The position numbers and the translations under genes were made by a program. Positions 38,987 through 51,029 of a DNA stretch of 64,000 bases are shown piece after piece. This DNA is from Zopfochytrium polystomum. Lineage: Eukaryota > Chytridiomycota > Chytridiomycetes > Chytridiales > Chytridiaceae. Location: NCBI GenBank assembly GCA_025765615.1, contig JAIVFJ010000072.1, positions 62,001 through 126,000 of the forward strand, read 5' to 3'. Every line of letters begins with the position of its first letter. Within the stretch, counting starts at the first letter, position 1. The notes below the pieces were generated by a model. The model ran no database searches and had not been told where the DNA came from. It was given only the letters and a program-made list of their open reading frames with translations.

Positions 38987-39466
38987 TGACATCAATAACC
39001 ACAACACTCACCCTTCTTGCAGTCGACTGCCTCATCGACTGCCTCATCATACTTCCCCTCAGATACTGTAGGAGGACTAGGTGCAGCACTTGGGTTGTTT
39101 GCGGCAGGGGTAGCAGCGGCTACAGCATTCGCAGCGGAGTTGGGGACAGCACCAGCAAGAACCTTGAAACGTTGTAAGAGGGGTGACGGCGACAAAGAAA
39201 ACAGGCCTAAAAAAGACAAACTATTGACATACTTTCCACTTAAAATTCTGAGAAAGTAGACTGGGCAGATCATCGTCCACATCAAGGACCATTGCATCAC
39301 CTGTGGAGGAGTCCACATACACCAATTCAATTTCAACAGACACCTTGAATTTGGCAGCAACCAGCTTGTGCAATTCATCAAAGCCAGTGGAGACAGGAAC
39401 ACGGATCGTCCTTCCAAGTTGATCAAGAACAAATGTCACGGTCCATCCATTCACTTGGCTGGCCAT
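38987..39466 (-). pseudogene. Ubiquitin/PB1-like N-terminal domain plus Ala-rich linker, probable start of the WD40 gene
   Basis: An ATG at 39466 opens VNGWTVTFVLDQLGRTIRVP, ELHKLVAAKFKVSVEIELVY, DDDLPSLLSQ, which resembles a PB1 or ubiquitin-like domain. After a possible intron or frame break (39190-39260) comes an Ala/Pro-rich linker (ANAVAAATPAANNPSAAPSP) ending DEAVDCKKG before a GTGAGT donor at about 39009. The joint between the two parts does not keep frame with any splice pair I tried, so it is called broken. Linking it to the WD40 repeats 500 bp downstream is inference. Confidence 0.45.
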
Positions 39467-40275
39467 GATTCTTCACTTGATGCACATCCCAGTCTAGGTC
39501 GAAGCCATTGGCAATCTCGTCTCAGAAATCGGCAGCTTGGCTATTCCCTACACCGTTCCCTTTGACCAACTCCGCATAAGCGTGCCCTGTCATGAGGAGA
39601 GACACCCGTTCCCCCCAAAACATAATATACATTAATTCCTATTACATGTCGAAAAAAAATTTTTTTTTCGTTCTTTGTCTTCAGTCGGTTCATTTCCGGG
39701 ATCTCATTTCCGAAGGTCTCTTCAGAATGGATGCGTTTTGTTGTGAAAATGTGACATGTACTTACTTCGTTTTTCTCTTCTTTCCGCACGCCAAGGCCGG
39801 GGAGGGACAACAGGTGAAGCAGTGTGAGGGTAGGAGAGCGAGACACGCGCTCCACAATTGAGCCCAACGAGTGGTGCAAAGGCGGCGCCATTGGATGCAG
39901 CCACGCAGCGCACTGACTCAGCTGGCCTGTCATGGAGTGATAGTACCTACTGCTGTGTGTGTTGTGAGCGTGTAGTGTGTGAGTGTGCGTGGGAGTGCGT
40001 GTGCGCGTGCGTGTGCTTGTTTCCATTCTGCGCGGTGGGAACCAGGCAGACAGGCCAATCGGTGTTCCTTCATCACTGCGATAGCGCTGCGCGCGCCACC
40101 AAACATGCAGAAGATCAACAACAATAGAAAGAAAAATAACCCCCAGACAGACCAGACAGAGAGACAGGCCAACCCCCACCCACTCCACCCACCAAAACGT
40201 CCATTCTCTTTGATCGATTTTCCCTTACTAGTAGCGCACTTTCACAAAAGGAGAAGAACGAAAAAATGAAGGAAA

Positions 40276-40312
<37 letters not shown>

Positions 40313-40356
40313 GCAACGGTCCCACCCACAAACACGCAAAGAATAAATAAATAAAC
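39467..40356. other. Intergenic region and leader of the WSC gene
   Basis: T-rich and GTGTGT-rich stretches, then an A-rich leader (40262-40356) with AAAAGAAAAG repeats and AATAAATAAATAAAC just before the ATG at 40357. No gene; long minus frames here are low-complexity only. Confidence 0.5.
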
Positions 40357-43300
40357 ATGGGCGCGGACCAGACCTCCGCCCATCTTCGTTTTCCTCCTTC
40401 CACCCACCCTTTCATTACCCAGAAGTTCCGCCCTGTCAGCAATCCTTCGATGTCGCCCATAATGACGACGAAGGGGCAGCAGTTGGAGGTAACATCCCTG
40501 CATTTCTTCACCAGTCGCCCGTTTCGCGAGCTCGACTGCTCCTCTTCCTCTGCGTACTTGCGCAAGTCGACTCGCCACTCCGCATCAGCAGTAGCCGCAC
40601 CAGCAACACCATCAGCAAGAGCAGGAGCAGGAGTGGGAGCAGGAGCAGCAGCAGTTGCCATCCTCGCCGTCGTCAGCCTCTTTGCCATCATTCTCCCTTT
40701 TGCGCTGGCAGCGGCCGCCGCCTCCCCCGCAGACTACATCACGCAGCGAGGATCCAACGACCGCGCCGGATACTTGTGAGTTGAGCGACGACTCCTTTGC
40801 GCACGACCAATGAAGGCGCAGGCGCAGACGCGATCTTGTCCGTTGTCTCCCCCCACTGCCTCCACCCAGCCAGCTGGGGATATTCCTGTCTCACTGTCTC
40901 TGTCTCACTCTCTCTGTCTCGCTTTCTGTCTCACTCTCTGTCTCCCTCCTGTCACTCTCTGTCTGTCTGCCTCGCTCTCTCTCTGGCTCAGTCTCTTCAT
41001 CCGACCATCTGTCTACGATTTCTCCTTTCTGATTTAATTTATTTCCTCCGCGTTTTTTTCCCGAAGCCCCAACGCCAACCTCGACCCGAGCGTCATTACC
41101 TCAGGCGCGTTCGGCCTTCGCGCCGAAATTACTTTGCCCAACGTCGCCGGCCGCACGCCGGGTCCCGCCTTTGCCACCCCCCTCGTGTACTCCTACCCGT
41201 CCTACCCAAGCCAGATCGTTCTCGTCGCCACCCAGTACAACAACGTCTTCGCCGTCGACGGCAACAATGGCTCTGTTCTCGCCTCGCGCAACCTGGAGGT
41301 GCCCTTCAACGTCGCCACCGACATTCCTGACTGCGGCGACGTCGAGGGCACCGTCGGCGTCACTAGCACACCCGTCATTGACCCTGCAACTGACACTGCG
41401 TACTTGATGACAAAGGTGAGGGACAAGAAACAGGCGAGCGGGCCTGGATGTAGACTGCAACCAAATGTACGTAGTTAATTCTATTATTTTTCCAGACCTA
41501 CGTCAATCCAACCGCCTCCGGCTACCTGAATGGTCGGTATAAAATGCACGCAATCGACGTGAAAACCCTTGCAGAGCGACCCAATTTTCCGATCGACCTG
41601 GAAGGCACCCAAGCCCAAAACGATCCGTACATATTTTTCGAAGGAGGCAAAATTCTGCAGCGGCCAGCGCTTCTCCTTCAGGATGGCATTGTGTTTGCAG
41701 CGTTCGGCGGTCACTGTGACAAGTACAACTACACAGGCTGGATCATTGGTGTCGACGCCGCCTCGGGTGCTGTTACGACTGCTTGGACGGCAACGGCCGG
41801 ACCGCAACGACGCGGTGCGGGAATATGGATGTCGGGGGGTGGCATTGCTGCAAACTCGGCAGGCCGGCTGTTTGTTACCACTGGCAACTCAGAGGCCTCG
41901 CCTCTCAACTCTCCAACACCAGGCTCCTCGCCGCCGTCGGTTCTTGGGATGGCGGTCGTGAGCCTCGCCGTTGAATCGGCAACGAAGCATCTTTCGGTGA
42001 AAGACTTCTTCACACCGCACGACTACAGCGACCTCAACGGCGCCGACTCTGACATGGGCGCGGGCTCATGCTCCCTACTACCATCCTACTTTGCAACCAC
42101 TTCGGTCCCTTCCGTTGCCATTGCAGGTGGGAAGATTGGGGACTTGTATTTCCTTAACGCGGACAACCTTGGCGGGTTCCGAATGGGAAACGCAAACTCT
42201 GACAAGATTTTGAGCATGGTATGCGTGGGGTGACAGTTTTTCTAGACTCGTTCGTTTCTTTTCCCCAGTAACTCCCCACTAATTTTACAATATTTAGGTC
42301 GATGCAAAAGCTGCTATTTACAGTCAGGCGGGTTCGTATCCGAACGAAGGAGGCTTCGTTTACGTTACGCCCGTTGGACAACCCATGCTCGTGTTCAAGT
42401 TCACCAAGGATGCATCTGGCGACCCCCAATTTACCCAAGTCGCACAAAGCAAAGTTGTCGGTGGTGGCCTCGGCGTTGGTTCGCCGCAGGTTACGTCCCT
42501 CAACGGTGTCGCAGGATCAGGAATCGTGTGGCTACTCGACTTTTCGGGAACCGTAACGGCATGGCGGGCAGTTCCTAACAACGATGGCAGCCTGGACCAG
42601 CTCTTCCAGTATACAATGACAGGCATCTACCCAACGCGGAAGTTTGCAAACCTGGCTATCGGCAACGCAACTGTGTTTGCAGCGTCATCTGATGGCCGTC
42701 TCTTCATTTTTGGGTCACCTACATTCACGCCGCTGGCGGCCAGCAGCGTCGAGTTCGGAACAGTTTTCGTAGGGTCGAGCAAGACTATGGCTGTGAAATT
42801 TACTGCCTTGATGCCGGTCAAAGTCGTTGAGTGGTCCATCTCTGGAGCATACTTTTCGGTCCCGAACCAACCCGTGCTCCCAGTGACCCTTGCCGTGAAT
42901 CAAACTATAGCAATCAATGTGCAGTACGCGCCGCAGATGACGGCGTCCTCTTCGGCAACCCTCTCCTTGAAAACAAACTATACAACTGGTGCAAACGTAC
43001 AGGTGCTGGGCTTCGCGTCGCTTCACGCGACGGGGCAGGTCAGCGGCCCTCACCTGACCTTCTCCCAGTCTTCGTGGAACTTTTCCGGCACAGTACTCGG
43101 CACTGCGGCTTCGACCACGACGCTGCTGGTGTCCAGCGACGGGACCGCCGACTTAACGGTGACTACCGTGACGATGCCAAAAGCACCGTTTTCGATTTTG
43201 AACCCACCCGCAGTGGGACAGGTACTCGCAAGCGGGAGCAGCTCGGCGCTGTCCGTCATTTTCAACGCGACCGCAAAGGGCACTTTCCAAGACGTCTTTT

Positions 43301-46300
43301 CCATTAATTCGACTGGCGGTTTCCAGGTTTGTTTGAGTTAGGTGAAAAGCCCTCTGACCGCCTGACATCAAAAATCGGAAATTTAGAAATTCACTATTGT
43401 TGGCACAGCAAATGGACCTCCTTTACTTAAGATCTATGTCCAAAATTCGGATGGGTCATACACCGCAAACCCCCCCAACCTCAGTAAGTTTGCTTGCAGT
43501 TCATACAAGGCGTGCAATGAATTCAGGACTTAATCATCATTCACAGATGTAACATTCAACAAGCAAACGTCATGGGGTTCACAGACCTTGAACGTGATTC
43601 TTGGTAATGTAGGTGACACGCCACTCCTTATATCAAAGAGCAAACTCCCACTCCCCGGCACCGGCAACATTACCGCCCCGGAAAGCGCGCTCACCGAAGG
43701 TTCAAAGATTGGCCCAGGGCAAAACGTTACTATTCCGGTACGTTTTTTGCAATCAACCGAGCAAATTCGTGAAGATGCAACAGGCTGACTATTTTTCTAC
43801 CAAGGTTACATTCACATCACCCCTCATACAAGTGACGGTTCCAGACTATACAAGCACTGCGGAATACATACTAAACACGAATGACGGATCCGGCCTCCAA
43901 ACCTTCAACTTTTTCGGAACTTCATCGGCGCCTCACTCCATCGATCCAACCCTTTCTGCATGGAGCTATCTTAACTGCTTCCAAGACAGCGGCAACCCGC
44001 ACATCCTCTCGACCGTGCTAACGGGTTCTCTCTTCAACACAATGACGGTCGAAACGTGCCTCGGCCTCTGCCAGTCTGGTGGCTTTGCATTCTGCGGCCT
44101 AGAGTACTTTGGCGAGTGCTACGCGGGAAACGCGGTGCCGGCGGCGCCGGTCATTGGGAACTGCGCGACTAACGCGACGCGGACGTCATGCAGCGGAGAT
44201 AAGACAGAGAACTGCGGCGGACCGAGCGCAATGGATGTGTTTTGGAACCCGAAGAAGGCAGGTCCGCTGCCCACTTCGACGACGACGTCCAGCACTTCAG
44301 CGTCTGTGACACCGACCGCGACGACGTCACCGGCCCCGTCTTCGTCTCCGACCCCAGGGCTTTCGAACTGGACGTACGTGGGGTGCCTTGCCGACAACGT
44401 GAACAACTCCAAGACTCTGGCCGGCGGCTTCCAAAACGCCACGACGTACCCGGTCATGACCATTGAGCTTTGCGCCGCCATCTGTATCCAGCAAAACAAA
44501 GTCGACTCGCGCCTTTCCCCCGGAGGAGCCTTCAACGGCAACTACCTCTTCTTAGGTGTCGAGTACTCCCAAGAGTGCTACTGCAGCGGCATCAATACCT
44601 TTACGCAGGTAGCCAGCACCGGCTGTGCGATGACGTGCAAGGGAAGTGCGAACGAGATCTGCGGCGGGTCAAGCGCGCTGTCTGTGTACCAATACAACCT
44701 CCTCCCTGCGGCAGCTTCGTCGTCCGCATCTTCCAGCTCCGCTTCGGTCACTATCGGGTCTACTCAGACCGCACCGACTTCTACGGCAACGTCGACTTCG
44801 GCGCCCTCGTCGCCTACTCCGTCTCTCACAAACTGGTCGTACGTGGGCTGCCTCGCTGACAATGTCAACAACACCAAGACTCTTGCCGGTGGATTCCAAA
44901 ACGACACCACATATCCCATCATGACCCTCGAGATTTGTGCTTCAATCTGCATTCAAAATAATAAGGTGGACTCACGCCTTTCCCCCGGTGGTGCATTCAA
45001 CGGCAACTACCTGTTCATGGGTGTCGAGTATTCGCAAGAGTGCTACTGCAGCGGAACCACCACATTTACCCGAGTGACGAGCACGTCCTGCACAATGACG
45101 TGCAAGGGTAGCTCGAGCGAGGTGTGCGGCGGACCGAGTGCGTTGTCGGTGTTCCAATACAACCTGCTGCTGGCGACTGGCACATCGTCAAGCTCCCCAA
45201 GCGCCAGTCCAACACCCACTGTTAGTGCATCCTCTTTGGCGACAACTTCCACTGCCAGCACATCATCCGGAACCACGACGAGCACGTCGTCTACTAACAC
45301 CTCCCCAACACCGTCTGTCGCAAACTGGTCATACATCGGATGTCTAGCTGATAACATAAACAATGTCAAGACTCTTGCAGGCGGATTCCAAAACGACACA
45401 ACATACCCAGTCATGACGCTAGAGCTTTGCGCGGCGATTTGCATCCAGCAAAATAAGGTTGACTCACGACTTTCGACGGGCGGTGCATTCAACGGGAATT
45501 ATTTGTTTATGGGTGTTGAATACTCCCAGGAGTGTTATTGCAGCGGGATCAGCACTTTTACCCAAGTAGCAAGCACTTCCTGCACAATGGCGTGCAAGGG
45601 CAACTCTGGGGAAGTCTGCGGTGGACCAAGCGCCCTCTCAGTGTTCCTGTATAACCTGCTTTCCGGGACCGTCACATCTTCCAGTTCCTCCAGTGCAAGT
45701 GCAACACCCACAGCAACCACAGCGCCATCCTCGGTGCCGACTTCTTCCGGGTCATCTGGAATTGCGACAGGCACATCCTCTTTGGTCTCATCCCCGACCC
45801 CGTCTGTCACAAACTGGTCGTACGTGGGCTGCCTCGCTGACAATGTCAACAACACCAAGACTCTTGCCGGTGGATTCCAAAACGACACCACATATCCCAT
45901 CATGACCCTCGAGCTTTGTGCTTCAATCTGCATTCAAAATAATAAGGTGGACTCACGCCTTTCCCCCGGTGGTGCATTCAACGGCAACTACCTGTTCATG
46001 GGTGTCGAGTATTCGCAAGAGTGCTACTGCAGCGGAACCACCACATTTACCCGAGTGACGAGCACGTCCTGCACAATGACGTGCAAGGGTAGCTCGAGCG
46101 AGGTGTGCGGCGGACCGAGTGCGTTGTCGGTGTTCCAATACAACCTGCTGCTCACGACTGGCGCATCGTCAAGCTCCCCAAGCGCCAGTCCAACACCCAC
46201 TGTTAGTGCATCCTCTTTGGCGACAACTTCCACTGCCATCACAGCGTCCTCTTCGCCTCCGACTTCCACCAAATCATCCAATACAGCGACCGGCACGTCC

Positions 46301-47437
46301 TCCGCTGCCACTTCCCCGACACCTTCAGTCGCAAACTGGTCATACGTCGGCTGTCTCGCCGACAATTTGAACGACACCAAGTCGCTCGCAGGCGGCTTCC
46401 AGAACGACACGACATACCCGGTCATGACGCTCGAGCTCTGCGCAACCATCTGCATTCAGCAAAATAAGGTGGATTACCGACTGTCGCCCGGTGGCGCCTT
46501 CAATGGAAACTACCTGTTCATGGGCGTTGAGTACTCGCAAGAGTGCTACTGCAGCGGGCTTAGCACCTTCACGCGAGTGTCCAGCTCCGCGTGCACGATG
46601 GCCTGCAAGGGAAATGCGAACGAGGTATGCGGCGGGCCGAGCGCCCTTTCCGTTTTCCAGTACAACCTCCTCCCGGCGGGCAGCGGGAGCATTTCGGCAA
46701 GCTCGAGTTCGTCCACCGGGTCAAAGACAACGTCGACGCTAAGCTCTGCGCCTGCAACGACCAGCAGTAGCAACAGTGGCGCGACATCTTCATCGTCACC
46801 CACTGGGACATCCACATCTACTTCGACATCCAAGAGCGCATCGACGTCCACGCAACCCACCACCACCACCAGCAGCAGCATCAGCAGTAGCAGTAGTTCA
46901 AGTGGCAGCACCAAGAGCACTATCAGTAGCAGCGCTTCGTCATTACCGACCACCTCGACGCCCACTGCAACTACGTCGACGTCATCATCCTCGTCATCGT
47001 CGGCGGCGCCGACAGTGACGATCACGGCAGTGCCACTCCCGTCCAACCTTCCCTCGGTGGTGAACTGGACGTACATCAACTGCCTCACGGACCTCGTGAA
47101 TGGCACTCGTCTCTTTGCCGGGGGCTACCAGAACAGCACGACCACGCCGATCATGACGCCACCGCTGTGCGCGGCGATCTGCCTGTCGAACAACGGAGTG
47201 GCCAAGGACCTGAACAAGGCCAAGGGCGGGGCGTACGCGGGCGACTACCTGTTCATGGGGCTCACGTACGGGCAAGAGTGCTGGTGCAGCGGGCGGAACG
47301 ACTTCGCGCAGGTGCCGAGCAGCGCGTGCACCAAACCATGCACTGGGAATGCGTCGTGGGTGTGCGGCGGTTCCAAGGCGTTGAACGTGTACCAGTACCG
47401 CCTACTGCCTGCACCAACGACGTCAACCGCAAAGTGA
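40357..47437 (+). CDS. Beta-propeller protein with seven WSC domains, membrane-anchored or secreted
   Basis: Exons 40357-40775, 41067-41415, 41496-42218, 42298-43326, 43387-43483, 43547-43737 and 43805-47437 join in frame to 2146 residues. A hydrophobic segment at about residues 95-120 (AAVAILAVVSLFAIILPFAL) is a late signal or anchor. An earlier PQQ/quinoprotein-like propeller follows (QIVLVATQYNNVFAVDGNNG, GIVFAAFGGHCD, MAVVSLAVES, IWLLDFSGTVTAWRAVPN in outline), then Ig-like HYDIN/ASPM-type folds (VEFGTVFVGSSKTMAVKFTA). Seven WSC carbohydrate-binding domains start near 43963, 44371, 44830, 45322, 45811, 46330 and 47062. They have C-A-A-I-C, QECYCSG and VCGGPSALSV motifs and Ser/Thr-rich linkers. 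A role in cell-wall or glycan binding is likely. Confidence 0.85.
44831..45256 (+). repeat. Near-identical internal duplication in the WSC gene
   Basis: About 425 bp covering one WSC domain and its linker recurs at 45812-46237 (offset 981 bp, a multiple of three) with only a handful of differences. The other WSC copies are clearly more diverged at the DNA level. Confidence 0.9.
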
Positions 47438-48273
47438 GGAGCGTCTGCTCCTGATCGAACGAGAGAAAAAGCGCTCACAGCTTGCCACTCCGCGAGTCGA
47501 AATTTTTTTTTGGACCTTATTGTTTCGTAAAAACAATCTCCTTCCTTTTCTATGGACTGAGGACCGAGTACGCGCCCATTTCCAAACTGGTTTTCCTTTA
47601 GACAAATCAATCATACTATTAATCCTTCTTATCAGTTATTACTTCCCCTCCCATTTGCAGTAACATTTGTTCCGTTTCTTCTACGAAACCTTTCCCCACT
47701 GCCGTCTCGCTCCTTTGTTGTTTGACTCTTTTGGCTCTCACTCCCCTCCTTTACGGAACTCTGATTGCCGCTTTTCAACTCTTCTCCGCATTTTGTTCCT
47801 CCATCCGCACTTGCCGAGGCCCTCAGCCCTCGCTGACCGACTGTCTCTTTCCCTTCCCTTCTAGTTTTTTTCTTTTTTCCGTTGTTGGTCCTATCCAAAC
47901 GGGGGGAGAGAGCCTCTTGTTTCGCCGCTCTTCCCCACCCGAAACCCGCCTTCCCCTTCTGCTACCCGCTTATTTGCAACTCAAGAATATTATTCAAAAT
48001 TCACCCCAACGCCCCGCAAACAAACAATTTCCAAACACAGGCGCAAAAAACCTGACCCTCCCTCCCCCAGTGCCATCTGTGGGCGAAACCTTCGAGCTTC
48101 GGAGGCGGCAAATGCCGCACTGGCACTCTCCCTCAAGGCCTCGTCATGAACTTTATTAAAAAAAAAATTAGGTCCTGGGAGAGTATGCCGGTTGCCGTTT
48201 TTTGGAGTTGCGTTCCCCCCCACCCCCCAGTGCAAGAGTCCTCACAAAACACTCCTCCTCGCAAACCCCCTCC
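47438..48273. other. Intergenic region between convergent genes
   Basis: Pyrimidine-rich sequence, no supported gene. The open plus frame from 48146 mostly shadows the final exon of the minus-strand gene. Confidence 0.5.
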
Positions 48274-50536
48274 TCAAAGCCTCCGGTCCGCCTCCCGCGC
48301 GTACTCGAGCGCAGGGTCCATCCCCTTTGGAAAGATCTTGAGCAGCGCAACCACCTGCCCGTGGTCGCTCTTCGTCGGGACCGCAGCGGAGGCGGCGGCG
48401 GCGGCGGTGCGAGCCCGCGACCGTGACCGCGACCGAGAGCGCGAATGCGAGTCGGTACCCCCGCCGCCGTCGCCGCCGTCGCCGCCGCGCACGCGCCGGC
48501 CGGGGGCGAGGGGAGAGGCCGCGCCGTCCGTGACCGCCGCGGTCGCCGTCGCGGTTGCCGGTTGCGCGTCACCGCTCGGGCGCGTCAGGGGGCTGTCTTC
48601 GTCGTCGTCGTCCTGTGTGGAGCAAGAGGTTTTTGGGAACGAGCGGGCAAGAAGGGCGCGCGAAGGGTTGGCGGGGAAGGTTACGGTGTTTCAGGTTTGT
48701 GGCTGGTTAGAAAGGCCCGTCGGCATTGGAGATGAAGTTTACGACACAAAGAAAACAAATAAACAATTCTGCAAAAAAAAAAAAAAAAAAAAAAAAAAGG
48801 TCGGTAGTTCCCTCTTGCAGTGTTTGGTCAATCAGATGATCGCTGTCGGAAACGTAACGTTGTCAGCCATTTCTGCGAAAAGATGCAAGAAGTGGTGCGG
48901 AGTGAAGCCTCTCCCCAAAACAATGGGCACCCACTTGAAGTACTGCACCCACTGCACATAGCCAATGTGGCTAGGGTTGCTTCGTACCTACAGTCAAACT
49001 CGCAGTTTTTAGCTTCTAACCCAACAAAATCAAAAGCTGCAGCGCAATAATACGCCAGTGCCAACCAACCAGATCGTTGGACACGAGAATGTTGTCGAGG
49101 CACTCGTACCGCCCGTTGTGAATGTACGTGTAGTTGATGTCTCGGTCGGCCGTACGCGCCTGCACGTCGTGCGTCGAGTAAAAGAGCGACCGCCACTGCG
49201 GCTCCTTTTCGTCAAAGGGTAGGCGCTTGAACGGAACGGTGCCGGACACGATTTCGGTGGTCACGGCGTGCGTCCCGTCGTTCAGGTCGCCCAGCACGAT
49301 CGTCGGCACCGTGTGGCCGCCTCCCGCGCCACGGCGCGGCGGCTCTGCCGCGCGCGGACGAGCCTGCCGCGGCGGCGGCTGCGGCGGCGACGGCGGTGGC
49401 GGCGCCGACGCCTTTCCTGCACTGCCGCTGCGCCGCCGACGGCGGTCGGTGCTGCTTGCGTCGACGCTGCTGCTGTTGCTGCTGGTACTACTACTACCGC
49501 CGCCAACGGCCACCGCGTCCCCGTCCGCTACACCGTCGTCCGTTCTGCGGTGGCGGCGGGCACCGCCATCAATCTCGTCGAGAAGCAGGCAGCGCAGCGC
49601 GGCGGCCTCCGCGGCGCGCAGCGTCAGCGACATAGCGGTGGCCACGGCGTGCGCGTGCGGGCTGCGGTCGTGGCTGGCGGGCCCGCGCGGGAACAGCGGC
49701 CGCTTGGACTTGAGGTGGGCCACAAAGACGACGAGACGGTGGCCGGTCGGCAGGCGGTTGACGGCGCGCAAGACCGGGCGCGTGAAAGATTGGATCACCG
49801 GCACCGTGGCGGCGGCAGGGGCGGGGACCGCGGCGGAACGGGGCTGTTGGTGGTGCGGGCCGCCGCCGCCGGCTGATGCGCCGGGCGCTGCCGCCGCCGG
49901 CGACCGCGGAAGCAAGGCCGCAAAGTCCATGACGGCTTCGGGCGGGAAGCGGGCAAAGCTCTCGACCTCGAGGACGGGAAAAACGCTGAGGAGACCGACG
50001 GCCGGGGTGCTGCCGTCGCAGGCGGGGGCGGCGATCGTGGTCTTGGCCATGTCGTACCCGGCGCGGCGCGCGGCCTCGCGGAGGGGGTCGAGGCTGAAGA
50101 TTTCCTGGAAGCCGACGATGGACGCGTTCATGCGCCGCAGCTGGTCGGCGGTCCACGCCACCTTGGCCTCAACTTGCTGCGGCGTCAGCCCGGTGCGGTG
50201 AACGTAGAACGGAATGTTTGCCGCGTGGAAGTTGAGGAGGTTGAACTGGCCGATCCGAAGCTTGAGCGCGCGCTTTGGGGGCGGCCGGGGCGTGGACGAC
50301 GACGACGACGACGACGACGCGGTCGACACGGACGAGTCCGGATGAGGATGATGAGATGATGTATGCTGCTGCTGGTGCGACAGCGGCGACGGGGAAGGCA
50401 GCGACGGCCGCGACTCTGGGTCTTCGTGGTCGTGGTCGTGGTTGTGGTCGTGGTCGTCGTGGTCGTCGTCGTCGTCGTCCGAGTTGCTCGCAAGAACGGC
50501 GGCGGCGGCGGCGTGGTCGTCGTCATGGTCCTCCAT
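48274..50536 (-). CDS. Endonuclease/exonuclease/phosphatase (EEP)-fold enzyme
   Basis: Exons on the minus strand: 50536-49070, 48987-48935, one starting at 48842 with an uncertain end, and a last one 48612-48274. After an Asp/His-rich N-terminus comes LRIGQFNLLNFHAANIPFYV, then VGFQEIFS (metal-binding Glu), VVFVAHLKSK (His), a low-complexity insert, TIVLGDLNDGT (Asp/Asn) and YECLDNILVSNDL. The joined exon continues VRSNPSHIGYVQWVQYF and DHLIDQTLQ. The last exon holds the catalytic SDH (TKSDHGQVVALLKIFPKG). These are the metal and catalytic motifs of the DNase I-like fold. The substrate is unknown. The third exon meets a poly-A/T run (48775-48798) with no GT donor, so its end is unresolved. 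A TATTTAAATA box lies about 75 bp upstream of the ATG. Confidence 0.82.
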
Positions 50537-51029
50537 CGCGAGAAGGGGGTTGGCTCTTGTGTGTTTCAGACACGCGGTGGGTGGGTGAGTCAGTCCAGCT
50601 GTTTATCACGGTATTTAAATACACAATGACAATGCCCGCCAGCCAGCAGAGCCACACACAGACAACAGACACACAAACCCGCTCGCTCCCCTCACTCACT
50701 CACTCACTCACCCACCCCCTCACAAGGAGCCAACACCAACAATCCCCCCAAGAACACTATTAGGACCGAGCGGGCCTTGTTCATCCATGTACATGCACAT
50801 ACATACTGTATGTAGGTGAAAGGGTCGATGTCACAGGCCCCACGCGGGGAGAGACAGAGGACTGCCCTGTTCGTCCAAGCCCTCCCCCCCTCAACCCCCC
50901 TCGGACGCGCTCCCGTCGCGTCCTGTTGGGCCCGCGGCGTCGACTTTGTCCTCGGCGAGGCAAGCAGCGTTCATCATGTGGGTTCTCCACCCAACTGCTC
51001 CCCCAAGGTGTTATTTAGCATCAATGAAC
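50537..51029. other. Intergenic, low complexity
   Basis: CACTCACTCA and CACACA stretches upstream of the EEP gene. No gene seen. Confidence 0.5.

Noticed and set aside
39541..40188. 215-residue minus-strand frame
   Set aside because: Mixed low-complexity translation (RTRTRTPTHTHT) without conserved features or splice logic.
48146..48961. 271-residue plus-strand frame
   Set aside because: Antisense to the last exons of the EEP gene and crosses a poly-A run.
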